Source: Phragmites australis
Taxonomy: Eukaryota; Streptophyta; Magnoliopsida; Poales; Poaceae
Assembly (NCBI RefSeq): GCF_958298935.1
Contig: NC_084934.1
Span: 5,148,501-5,212,500 of the forward strand
Direction: 5' to 3'
DNA length: 64,000 nt
Below the pieces are notes generated by a model, which saw only the letters and a program-made list of their open reading frames with translations, did not search any database and was not told where the DNA came from. Position 1 is the stretch's first letter, and each line of letters starts with the position of its first letter. A program made the translations under genes and the position numbers. Positions 23,776 through 35,087 of the stretch are shown piece after piece.

Positions 23776-24194
23776 TCTACAATTAATGTAAAAATATTCA
23801 TTCTTCATTAACAATTACCTTAGTTTCGTGGTTAAGCATGCGATTAAAAATTCCCTACAAATAAACTAGATTTGTGGCATCTCGTGGTACATTGGGCAAA
23901 CCTAGTACCAATCTAACATAAATACAACTCACTTTTACTAAGATTTTGGATAAAGATGCAAAATGGCTGATTACAACTCAAAGCACAAAAAATTTACCTA
24001 ATAGAGATTAGAGGAGGAAAGGAGGAGGAAAGGGGGAGATACAAACCTTGAAAGACCTAGCACCAATTCAAACTTCAAATCAACAAGATATTAGAAAATC
24101 TCTAGCGGATCCGGTGAAAATCGCCAGCACTGTGCAGGTAGAACTGTTGAGTAACTGTTCGTCCGTACAATGGCTAGCCAGGTCTTAAAACAGA

Positions 24195-24582
24195 TCTAAG
24201 TAATAAGTGACGGGTAATAATAATATCTATCACTTGTTATTTGTTATAAGTGACGGATCATATTACGACTTGTCACTTATGACTGGTCTAGGGAGACCTG
24301 TCACCTTTGCCAAGTCATAAGTGACGGGTCGTAATATGACTATCACTTATGACTGATGCAGGGAGACCCATCACTTATGACAAAAGTGAAAGTCATAAGT
24401 GACGGTTTATTCATTACCCATCACTAATGTTATATGTGACGAGTAATATTATGACCTGTCACCTATTAACTGTTATCTATGATGGGTAAATACCCGGTCC
24501 TGACCTAAGGTGACATAAGTGACATGTTGTATAATAACCCGTCGCTTATGTGTGTCTCCTTCGTCCGTTTTTTCACGTAGTC
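24195..24582. repeat. Right terminal inverted repeat and subterminal array of CACTA copy 1
   Basis: TGACGGGT/ACCCGTCA-type motifs recur from about 24,208 to 24,545, followed by the terminus TTTTTTCACGTAGTC. This is the 5' end relative to TNP2 and should hold its promoter. A splice-donor-like CAAG|GTTTGT on the minus strand at about 24,047 could mark a leader exon. Confidence 0.75.
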
Positions 24583-24585
24583 CAT

Positions 24586-27390
24586 GGAGTAAATTTGTTC
24601 AGAATATGAAGGGGAAGTAAATGAGAAAAAGAGAAGACATAACTCATAAGAGATGTTGGAGTTCCAGACATTAATCAGAACTCTATATATGTGTTGCGAT
24701 GAGGAAATAATAGTCTATCCCCTATACCTCAATCTTTTCCATAGTGCCGCTCACAATGCCTTACGAGGTTAGGGGTTGAAACCTACATAAACATTCCTGA
24801 CCTTCCAGCTGGATAAAGAAAATCATCTGCTTGTTTTCCAATTTGGCTAACCAAGTTTGACCAGCTAACCGAGACTATTATAACTCACTATGTCTAATTT
24901 TAACCACGATCACATAGATCGATTTATGATTTTTATTCAACAACATTACAAAGTAGTCGGTCCCTAACACACATGTATGAGTCTTGTGTTGTGATCTAGT
25001 AAAGCATGAGATCAATGTCACTTTGATCACATTAGTTAACAGCTCACAGAGCCGACCCCACAAAGCAAACTCGGCTATTCCACCATGTATTGTACCCAGG
25101 TTAAAACATGTGCACATTTTATTTCCACTAGCATGATCTCAAAGTCATTCCTGCTAATGTATCCACCAAGTCCACATTTTAAATTTGATGCCTAATTGGA
25201 GTATTTTGCTCAATCAATTTCTTATTCGATTTGATTTGTTGAGAGTTTTAAAAAGTTCCAAATTTTTAGTGGATTTTATTAAATGGCAAATAATGGGTGT
25301 TATAGGATAGTTTGTGCTGCTTCTTCTCAACAACTACAGGAGGCAAGGGTCTAGGTAGCGCTGGTGCTAAATGGGTCACTGGAGAGCGTAGTGGTGGTAC
25401 CTCTATTAGTGCATGAAATCTTGTAGTTCGTCAGAAAAGAAAGCTTCACAATAGATAAGAATAGATCCACCTAGTCCACCAACCCCTTTGTGTACCTTGG
25501 ATCTATCAGGACATAGTGTAGCACGACGCCTTCAACGCATGGGTAGGCTAACCCCCTGGCTGCAAGGAAGAGTTCATCGTTAACCTTAAGATGTAGTGTG
25601 CACTTCGTGGCCACCTATATAACCTGATACAATATTTTCATCCAATGAGGAATCCACATATGTAAGTAGTATATATCTAGATGTTATCGACATGATATCT
25701 GTCTTCGATTGCACTAGGATGTTCTATGGATGCACATCTACTCTGATAGTGAGGGGGCTTTCTCCCACAAAAACAGGGACCGTTTGATTGGACTGGGTGA
25801 GGCGATCGATCTTTTACCTCAAAGGTTGCTATTTGTTGATGGAGGCCATTTGATTCAGCATGCATTTAAGCATGAACCCCTTCAATCAAGTGGTTGTCAT
25901 GCGCTACCTTAGTTCTCTGCCTACTTCAATATGAAGCCACGTCCTGCATGAACCCTTGCCTCTAGGCTACAAAAACAGAAATGGTATGCGTGCGGCCAGT
26001 GTGCTCTTTGTTTCCCAAGGCTTTGGTTAGAATCTTGTCTTTGTTGTTCACTTGAATAGACCCATGCGAAGATGTGGCAACCAAATGACAATGCAAAGAT
26101 TTAGTAACTTGTTAAGAAGGTGTGATCGATAAACAACAATGTTAATGTAAATCGATATCATACAATTTTCTTGTTAACTTTCTCGTCCAAAGGGTTCTTG
26201 AAGGTTATCTTGCCCATAGACGCCATCACTCGAAGCATGGGCGCATTCAACGTTGATGTCTGAGAATGGCAGTTCCCGACCCTCCTAGATTGCCTCCTCA
26301 TCCTCCCTTGCCAATTGCTCTTACTTACCAGTGTAGCTTGTGGTACCAAGTTTGTGGGGTTTCTTGTTACACTCCTAGACATCCTTGTGTTCATGCATGG
26401 CTCATCTTCTCAACAAAAAAAATTTGTCATTCTCCTATCCACAAATGTATCCTAGTCCACTTTCTCAATGAAGGGGTACAATCTCTGGGGTGACCGACCC
26501 TTCTTGAATTTCTTCCATGCTTCGTCACTCGCCTTCAATGCCATGACCCGCATGGCATATTTTGATTTTGTCTGTATCTTAAAGATCACCTCATGTTCTG
26601 CAAACAACAATGACTTCTCTGCCCAAGGAGGATGATGGTGTTGTGTCCAGGGTAGCAGAGGAGGATGACGGCGCGATGCCTGGGGCGGTGGAGGAGGACA
26701 ACAACTACATGGCGGTGCCTCAGTAGGAGGAGGATGACAACACGACATGGTGGCACTCGGAGAAGAGGAAGACAACTGCAACGCAGCGGTGCCTAGGGCA
26801 GTGGAGGAGGGCGATGATAGCACGGCGTGGTGCTTGGGGCAGAGGAGGAGGACGACAGTCTAGGGTGGATTTAGAATTTAGTTTGGGTCAAATGCAACTA
26901 AGTGTTTCGTTTGGGAAAAATATGGCTAAGTGTTAGCCCCTATTGATGTGAAATACGAGATAGCTCCAAACTAAAGTTGTGGGGGTAGTAGTTCTTCGCA
27001 ACATGAAAATAAACAACATATCAGTTCTTAGCAACCAAAAAATTTAGAATATGCAGTCTATCTATCCATTCAACATGTATAAACACATTCAACATGTAGA
27101 TAAACACAAGTACAAGTTGCAACCAGCGGATGTTCATTCTCAATAGTCCAAAAGTTCCATATGTACAAACCAAACAAAAGTATAAATTATTGGCAATTAA
27201 CTCCAGATTAACCCAACAAAAGTACAAACAAAAAAGTACAATTCATTCCTAATTATTTTCATCATTTTAAGCATGGGATAACTCGGGAACCTACAAGGAA
27301 ACAAAGTACAAATTAAAATAAATGTATAAAATTCCAAATATATCTAGATAATTGGAATAACATTAAAAGATTCATACATTGGAGTTACAT
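24586..27390. other. Unassigned stretch; low-complexity GC-rich repeats at 26.6-26.86 kb
   Basis: No recognisable gene. From about 26,640 to 26,860 a degenerate unit of the type GGTGCCTGGGGCGGTGGAGGAGGAC recurs roughly every 60 bases. On the minus strand it gives a Ser/Pro-rich frame (26,823-26,452) that continues as LLFAEHEVIFKIQTKSKYA, and a second minus frame lies at 26,394-26,158. These may be pieces of a captured gene, but no family is recognised. The frame at 25,730-25,912 on the plus strand is also unrecognised. Confidence 0.35.
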
Positions 27391-28983
27391 CATTCCAGTA
27401 AATTATCACCTTCAAAAACTAGCCCTTCTTTATAATCTTTATGCATGTATATAGCTTCATCCCTTGGCACTTCATCCAGTCTAGCAATGTCGGTGTCTCC
27501 TAAAAGAGGCAACTCGTCAATGTGATTGTACTCTTCCTCATCCACAACATCTTCAGCTTTGATAATCCTTCTTTTACTATGGAGAACAAGTGGCGCTGCT
27601 TATCAGTGGGGTTAGTGACATAGAACACTTGAACAACTACCGTAGTGAGTATGAATGGATCATCTTTGTATATGGATCTTGAAAGGTCTACTATAGTGAT
27701 GACGTGTCCACCTTCATGCATGGGGTACTTTGACCCAACAAAACCAGAATAGTGAGTTGAATCAACATAGTTTAGCTTCCAAATCTCCTCAATGAACCCA
27801 TAATAGATGTTCTTATGTCTATGTCATATCCTTTTCATTTTACAATCATAGAATTTGGCCCTCTTGCCAACCTATTCAATGTTTATCACCTGATGATTCT
27901 AACAAATCATTGCATCTCTCGAATCATTCCTTTATCCAAGCATTGAACTGTGCTCTTTCATGATCCAAACTTCCAATCGCTTTGGATTATCTCTTGTAAC
28001 ATCTCATTATGATCGCTGATATAGGGTTCCACTTCTGTCATATATTACAACACTAACAAATTGGCCTGCTTCAATTCATTTAAATCAGGATTCAATATTT
28101 ATTTCTTTCCAATTGTCCCAATATCCTGGAGTCTCCCCTCATGACGGGGAACAGGAACACCTATCGCTTTATACCATTCCAAGAAGTCAATGCACCACTC
28201 AGTGACCTCCTCGGATAAATAACTTTCTATCATGCTTCCCTTCGGTCTAGAAAGACTCCATACATATGACTTGAGAACACCCATGAACCTCTCAAACGAG
28301 TACATTTGATGTAAGAAAACAGAGTCAAGCTTCTTGATTGATCTAATACACAATGCGAACAACAAGACCATGACATCAAAAAATGAAGGAGGGAAACACA
28401 TCTCAAGCTGACATAGAGCCTTCACCACTTGATCCTGCAATGCATCTAGTCCTTCAGGATCAATCACCTGCTGTAAAATCGTGTTAATGAAGAAGCACAA
28501 CCCCAAGGTGCTTTCGTGGATCTGCTTTTCTAGCAAAATATTTCTAATTGCAAAAGGATGCATTTACATCATCATCACATAATAATCATATGATTTCATC
28601 AATTAACTTTAAATCTTTTATTAAAACTAGTTTCTTAATATTGACATAGTAACCAGCTGGAACTTTCACCCTATGCAAGCACTCACACAAGTGATTTTTT
28701 TTTTGCCTTATTTAGAGTGTAGCAAGCTAGACGGAAATACATACACCCATTTTTTTTCTCATTTGTTCCTTATTGATTCCCATATGTATCAAATCATTTT
28801 GTGCCTTTATTCTATCTTTTGATTGCCAGAAATGTTTAGTAATGTACCAAGCAAGTTGTCACATACATTTTTCTCTACGTGCATGATGTTTATGCAATGG
28901 TGAACGTCTCCCAACAAGGTAAGTCCTGGGAAGAGTACCTCCGAGGCTTGCCAATTCTTGGGTAGATTCTTGGTGTCTTGGTC
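27391..28983 (-). pseudogene. Second CACTA TNP2 transposase fragment
   Basis: Minus-strand remnants in the usual TNP2 order. NIMHVEKNVCDNLLGTLLN lies near 28,890 and a DUF4218-type segment at 28,563-28,099 carries CFPPSFFDVM and SFERFMGVLKSY. A DUF4216-type piece lies at 27,721-27,500 (VQVFYVTNPTDKQRH). Stops and frameshifts separate them. The fragment is cut at about 28,983 by the Copia remnant, and no CACTA ends were found, so only the C-terminal half survives. It is diverged from the copy at 20.5-23.8 kb. Confidence 0.75.
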
Positions 28984-29358
28984 CTTAAAGAAACAAAATT
29001 CCACAACCTATCCACCGCTGAAGCCGAGGATGCTACTGTGGACGCTTGTTGTGCTCAACTACTTTGGATGAAGCAAATCTTGAGAGACTATGGCTACAAC
29101 ATGACCAAAATTCCACTTTTGTGTGGCAATGAGAGTATCATAAAAATAACCAATAATCATGTGCAACACTCAAAAACCAAATATATAGACATCCGACACC
29201 ATTTCTTGAGAGACCACTCAACCAAAGGGGATATCGATATTCGTCATGTGAGAACCAAAAAACAACTAGCCGATATCCTCACAAAGCCACTAGACGAGCA
29301 AAGGTTTTGTGAGTTGATAAGTGAGCTAAATATCCTAGATTCTCACAACATGGCTTGA
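28984..29358 (+). pseudogene. Copia RNase H C-terminal fragment
   Basis: The plus-strand frame contains NLSTAEAEDATVDACCAQLL, an SxxEAE-type Copia RNase H signature. It is followed by KTKYIDIRHHFLRDH and VRTKKQLADILTKPL, the standard end of Copia pol, and a stop near 29,358. The first codons match Copia (KKQNS) only after a one-base frame change near 29,000. Everything upstream (gag, integrase, reverse transcriptase, 5' LTR) is missing. It belongs with the envelope-position frame and LTR that follow. Confidence 0.8.
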
Positions 29359-30252
29359 TATGTTGCATACAATTGATTATTTTAGTGTTGTAGGTTTGAT
29401 AGCTAAAAGTTTGCAAAAATTCTTTTTTTGGTGCTATTTTAAAAAAAGATTTGATTCTTTGATCTTATGATAATATTTTGCTACTTGTGATCATTGTTAT
29501 GTATTGTTGTTTGTTGACTGATCACAAGTGGTAAAAATATCTTATATGTCCAACTATTCAATCTCTCAAAGACCCGCATCGAATCTCAGCTCCAGATTCT
29601 TGTTCTGTCAGCTCCAGAACTCGGATAGTCTCGACTAGACTGGAGTATTCAGATTCTAGAAGTCCTCAGCATTACAACCATCTTTGTCGAGTTGATAGAA
29701 CCAAGATACTCCGGGTTCACTCGAATACTCCAAATTCTGTCACTCAACCCGGAGGTTCCGACCTTCCCTCCAGGTGACCCCTCTCGGGTTGCTTTTATTT
29801 CCCAGCTCGGAGACTCCGGGTCCACCAAGATACTGCAGGTAACTCAGTCTTTAACCCCAACCCGAGGAGTTACCCTTTCACTCTATCTCTTTCACCTCCT
29901 CTCTCTCTTCCTCCCACCGTGGCAACCTCCCCTCTGGCGATTTCAAGGTTCCACTGTGGGATTTCCATGTTTTTCATCCAGTGACCTCATCTCTTGGTTG
30001 GATTCTCTGGCCCTCCCTCCGGATCGAATTCCGGTGCTTCGTTTGACATAAAGGTACATCTCAAGACCAATTCACTCGATCTCTCAATGCCATGCTTTAG
30101 AGTCGAATCCCTTTGGTGAAGATAGTCCTTATCCTTCCTAGTATCACATATCTTAAGGGCATGCAATTTGCTTAGTTTAATCTCTCAAACCCTAAGCTTT
30201 TGCCCTAGGGTCAGGCAACCCGGAGTCTCCGGGCTGACCCGGATACTTCGGG
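29359..30252 (+). other. SIRE-type spacer between pol and the envelope-position frame
   Basis: Non-coding internal sequence of the truncated SIRE-type element. From about 29,590 to 30,260 it contains several GACTCCGG/ATACTCCGG motifs, the same motif that fills the U3 part of the LTRs at 1-1368 and 32,645-34,147. Confidence 0.5.
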
Positions 30253-30299
30253 TTGTCTAGCATTTTTTTCAATCTGTTCTCTATTCCTCAATTAAAGTC

Positions 30300-32080
30300 T
30301 TGCACAATCTTTCTTGTATCTCAAGCATGTTATCCATGTCTATCTCAGGGAAGATCAAGATGGACCATGATAAGTTTAATTCTCAAACCTATCAAAGGAG
30401 AACAAAGGCTAGGTTTGATCCGCAACCTCAAAGTGATGTTCCTCCGCAGCCGGCTGAGTCTGGTGGATATAGCAGTGGCAGCGATAGTGGTGGTGGACAA
30501 GGTCGCATCTGCAAGGCTGTTCAAAAGGTGCTGGCCTCATCAGCTGGTATTCGTATTGGTGAGGCTGGCCAAACCACCAATGTGCCTCGTGGTGGTGCTT
30601 TGCCACCTAGGGAAGGAAAGGGTGCTATAGGGATAGGCAGAGGGAAAGGCAAGGCTATGGCATCAGGATAAAGAGATCATGATGAACAAAGTGATGAGCA
30701 GCAAGAAGAAAGGACAAGTGTGCAACCTTTAAAGCTTCATCGACCCTACAAGACAACCACTTTATCTTAAATGCCCAGAAGGATGGTGGATTACATGAAA
30801 AGGGCTGGTAGGGTCAAGAAAGAAAGACATGAAGATTTCTTTGATTATGAGAAGAGTATGATGGATCATCACTTTTGGAATGACTTTCAGGCAGATTTCT
30901 ATGAAAGTGTGATTCTCAAAAAGAAGAAGCCAGTCACCTTAATGCAATGGATTAACAGGGACTACATGGCAAGTAAGGATGATCCTACCTTCAATGAGAT
31001 CATAGCAGCTTGTGAGGACAAAAGGATCAAAATAATCATGAGTTTGAAGTATGATTGGAGTGTTGAGGTCATAGCCCAATTTTATGCCACACTCTACTAT
31101 GATCATGACGAGAACCAAACAATACATTGGATGATAGAAGGAGAAAGATATCAGATTAAGTATAGAAACTTTGGTTTCTTGTTTGGATTTGATGTCTGTG
31201 ACACTAGTAAGACCAAAATCCATGTTGAGCAGCAACTCTTGTCTGAAGAAATGGATTTCATGTATGAAAATCAAGGAGAAGTGACTAATGGCACAACCAA
31301 AGGCATGAGGCCATTCTACAAATGCCTCAATTTCTTATTCCGTGCTACTCTCACTCCTAAAAGTGGCAATGCCACTATTATTCAAGGGATAACAAGAAAT
31401 CTGCTTGCTAGAATGTCCAATGAGAGTGATACCTTTAGTGTGGCGGATTATATTTGGGAAGAGATTCATACTACATCACTCACATCTAGCAGGAGTTGTG
31501 CCTATGCCCCCTACATCATGTACATGATCGAGAAAGTAAAAAAGAAGAACTTCTTCAAAGAAGTGAAGCATGAGCAATATAGAGTGAGATTGGTTGGCTC
31601 AAAATCATCTTCATCTTAGCCACCTTCTCCTCCAAGGTCAGCCCCTAGTGTAGCACAAAGGGTAGCACCGAGGCTTGCATCTTCCTCTCATAGCTCATCA
31701 TCCTTTATCAAGAACGCTCTCAAAGCAATTTTCAATGTTTGCACTCATAATACTGTGAAGATAAAGGAATATAAAGACAAGATCAATTTGAGGTTAAGGA
31801 AGATTGAGGAGAGGCAAAAGGCTATTTATGCTAATTTAAGGATTGAGCCTCCTTGCTCTCCAATTGCCTCCGAAGAAGAAGTAAGCGAGCTCAAAGCTTT
31901 TGACAACCTATGGGCTTGGTATGATGAGGCCCAAACTGCTGCAAGGGTGCTGAAACCTCTCATGCTCAAGAAGAGGAAGGAGACTTGGGTGGCGTCGAAG
32001 AAAGCTCTCTGGAAGATGATGATGGCAACAGAGATGGAGATGGAGGTGAGTACTATGAAGAGGATAGCAAGTAGATCTCT
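30300..32080 (+). pseudogene. SIRE/Maximus envelope-position ORF (broken)
   Basis: After pol and before the 3' LTR three consecutive plus-strand frames form one decayed gene. The first (30,300-30,671) is Gly/Ser-rich. The second (30,771-31,619) is a 282-aa charged segment with RNFGFLFGFD near its centre. The third (31,755-32,075) contains RLRKIEERQKAIYANLRIEP, probably a coiled coil. In-frame stops at 30,669 and near 30,768 and 31,617 interrupt it. A frame at this position is characteristic of SIRE/Maximus elements and is sometimes called envelope-like. No function is demonstrated and no membrane segment is obvious in this copy. Confidence 0.6.
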
Positions 32081-32630
32081 ATCTTTCATTCTCTTTCCTT
32101 TTTGGTGCTTGATGCCAAAGGGGAAGAGAAATCCTGTGTTAGTTATCTGTTCTGTTCTGCGCCAACCCGGAGTCTCCGGGTTGACACGGAGTCTCTGGGT
32201 TTGGCAATGTCCTGTCTCATTTATCTGTTCAAACTCTTTATCGTTTTTGTTGGACATGTAAGTCTATTGTAATATATGTGATGAACCATGTGGTGTGCTT
32301 GTCGTTGAACTTCAATTTGTAAGAACTTAAGTATATTAGTGTGATGCTATGAGATGTTTGGTATAATGTTTGTTTCTCTATTTCTTTTATTATGTGATAT
32401 ACCATGACATACGCATCACGTATTATCACATTCATTCACACTCTTTGCACCCCACGGATGCTAAGATATAGGGGGAGCTCTCACAAAAATTCTTTTAAAT
32501 ATGTGTATTTGATCTCAAATTCAAATTTGTCTAATGCACATATTTAGAGGGAGCTCACATATATCTTAGAATTCAAAATCTTTATTTCAAATATCTTTTG
32601 TAAGCTTTAATCGTGTTGTCATCAATCACC

Positions 32631-32644
32631 AAAAAGGGGGAGAT
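32631..32644 (+). promoter_or_regulatory. Polypurine tract
   Basis: AAAAAGGGGGAGAT directly before the 3' LTR start, the plus-strand priming site for LTR retrotransposon replication. Confidence 0.75.
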
Positions 32645-34147
32645 TAAAAGTGCATCTAGGCCCCTATGTGGGTTTTGGATAATTGATGACAAATGATTAA
32701 GGGACTAATGAGTTTATTGAGGTTATGGATAGGTTTTAGCCCCATTAAAAAAGTTAAATGACATTGGCGTCCCTCAAAAAGAAAAGAGAAGCAGCACGTA
32801 GTCACTTAATAGATTTTATTTTATTTTATTTTTGAATTGGAGTATAGGTGCGCCGTTCTATAAAGAGGGATGCATTTAGATTGACTTGAAGATGTCTCAG
32901 TACTCAAATGACTCTTTTAGACCAAAGATGGGAGTCACAAATCACCCCACGAACACTGGGTAGTTCTTAGTCTTTGTCTGAACCCGAAGTCTCTGGGTTG
33001 ACTCGGATACTCCGGGTTACCCGGAGTCTCCAACTTTAGCTCTGGCAGGGGGTGCTCGGTTTGGTGTTGGAGTCCAACCTAAAGTATCCGGGTTAGCCCG
33101 AATACTCCGAGTGGCCAGAGTCTCCAAATGCTGCTCTAGCAGAAGTGCTTAGCTTGAGTCAAAGTGTTTCACCCGGAGTCTCAGGGTTGACCCGGATACT
33201 CCGGGTTTTATTGTCTATCTGGACCCTCTGGGTTGGGTCCCGAACAGGGCCCTAGGGTGAGCATTTTAGTGTCAACTTGGAGTCTCCGGGTTGACCCGGA
33301 TACTCCAGGTCAATACAAAAAGTATTGTAATGGCTAGTTTTTTAGGGATGGGTTTAAATACCCCCTCACCCCCTCCTCCATTTGCTACTGAACCAACTCG
33401 AGACAAAAGCATTCAATGCCTCTTTAGAGCCCTCCCACTCCTCTAGTGAATTAAGTCTTGCAAGAATTTGAGAGTTGGGTTGGGAAAGTGAGATCGAGTG
33501 CTTGTGTGCATAAATCTATCTTTGAGCATTTGAGTTCGTCATCAAGCTGTCAATTCGTGTTCTTTACTCTTTGACCTCTGAGCCCTAGATGGCTAGGCAT
33601 CACCCGAAGAGCACTTAAGCTTGTTGAGTGTCACGGGAAGTTTGTGAAAGTCATCCTCGCCTCCGCAAGGAAATAGGAAAGTTGAGTAAGCCCCAAGCTT
33701 GATCTCCATGGTCACTCGATAAGGATATGGGTTGAGAGAGACCTGACTCTTTGTGAGCACCTCAACATAGACGTAGGATCATTGGATCCGAACTTCGGGA
33801 AATAAATTCGTGCCTTCTTTGCTTTCATTGTTATTTTAGTTGATTTTTAGCGATTTGCTCCGATCTACGTGATTATGTGTTTCTAGCTGTAGGTGAACTG
33901 TCAAAAGGCTTACATACAACCTTAGGAACCTATGGTAACACTTGGAATGAATTAGAATTGCTTAAGATTTCATAGCTTTCGATTTCCTATTTTTACCCGG
34001 ACTATCTGGGTTGAGCCCGGAACCTCCGGACCCCAGAGTATCCGATTTGACCCGGAATATCCGAACTGTTTAATCCACTGTAAAGTTTTAATGTTTAGAA
34101 AATGCCTATTCACCCCTCCCCCCTCTAGGCGACATCACGTACATTCA
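32645..34147 (+). repeat. 3' LTR of the truncated SIRE-type Copia element
   Basis: It starts after the polypurine tract with TAAAAGTGCATCTAGGCCCC (expected TG changed to TA). It contains the GGATAATTGATGACAAATGA block and many ACTCCGG/ATACTCCGG motifs (about 32,985-33,330 and 33,990-34,060). It ends with TCTAGGCGACATC and ATTCA at about 34,147. A TTTAAATACCCC promoter-like motif lies near 33,352. The matching 5' LTR is not in the window. Confidence 0.75.
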
Positions 34148-35087
34148 ATAACAAGTGCATATGTCTCGCAAGTATTCAAAACTTGTATACACATATTTAG
34201 GGAGAATATATCCTATGGGTTATAATTTTGAGACTAACATGTGTTGTTAGACATATCTTTTGTAGCCTTGTAGAGAAATCAACACGTCTCTGAAGGTATA
34301 CAATGCTTAAAAGTTTCAATTGATATCATTTTCAATGTATTTCTACATTTAAGCGACCTCCATGCATGATATGACTTAAACTTGCTATCTCTACTTATTG
34401 TCTAGATGTAAATGTGCATATATTGATACATTCCTACAAGTAGTATTCACAAGTGAGTCTTATTACATGTATACACACATAAAGAAAGGTTTAGATTATA
34501 TCATATGAGTTTCATGAATTATGCTCCTTGTTTGTTCTGTTTTTTATTTGATATCAATGTCTCTTATCCTTACAATTGGTATCATGAATTATAACCTTAC
34601 AATTGGTATATCTTTTCAATTGGTATCATTTCATTGGATCATAATTTATGAAGTTATATCCCATGTGCTCTAACGCTCTTCCTCAAGTTCTACATATGTT
34701 TGTAACCCTTTTTTTTTAGATTGTTAACAAATGGGCAGAAGTTTCATGACCAAAGCAAGAAGCGAGATACAAGATGTCTAGAAATACTGAAGTTGACAAA
34801 GGGGAGAATAAGAAAATACAAGAAGCATCATGAGGCACCTAGGTTGACAAAGAGGGAAAAACACTTGTATAAGTCGATCAAGAGAGATAGTGGCAATAGA
34901 GAAAAGGGGAGCCACAACAAAGGAAGACTAAATGGTAAGAACATGTATTCAAGCAATATGGTAAGGCTTTGTGCTCTTTACGATTGGTATATTTATTATT
35001 TATGGCTTTGTGCTCTTTACGATTGGTATATTTATTATTTATCACTTGTTTTGGTTGTGTTGTCATCAATCATCAAAAAGGGGATAT
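34148..35087 (+). mobile_element. 3' internal tail of a second SIRE-type element
   Basis: AT-rich sequence with ATATTTAGGGAGAATA and TCATCAATCATCAAAAAGGGG (polypurine tract 35,075-35,087) leads directly into the LTR at 35,088. This is the usual layout before a 3' LTR. A Lys-rich frame (34,721-34,960) may be a remnant of the envelope-position gene. A perfect tandem duplication lies inside (34,965-35,042). Confidence 0.55.
34965..35042 (+). repeat. Perfect 39-bp tandem duplication
   Basis: Two identical adjacent 39-bp copies (34,965-35,003 and 35,004-35,042), each beginning GGCTTTGTGCTCTTTACGAT. The lack of any difference contrasts with the decayed surroundings and implies a recent event. Confidence 0.95.

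Larger units (their letters stand above)
13921..24582 (-). mobile_element. Complete CACTA (En/Spm) DNA transposon
   Basis: The left end is CACTATATGAAAAATAA. The right end read on the minus strand is GACTACGTGAAAAAACGG, with the first base changed from the expected C. Three-base flanks match (CAT at 13,918-13,920 and 24,583-24,585), as CACTA elements generate. Both ends hold subterminal arrays of TGACGGGT/ACCCGTCA in both orientations (13,945-14,240 and 24,195-24,550). Inside, on the minus strand, are TNP2 (23,775-20,487) and a TNPA-like/ULP1-like gene (17,383-15,015). Both are broken by stops and frameshifts, so the 10.66-kb element is non-autonomous today. A sister copy starts at 62,669. 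Confidence 0.85.
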
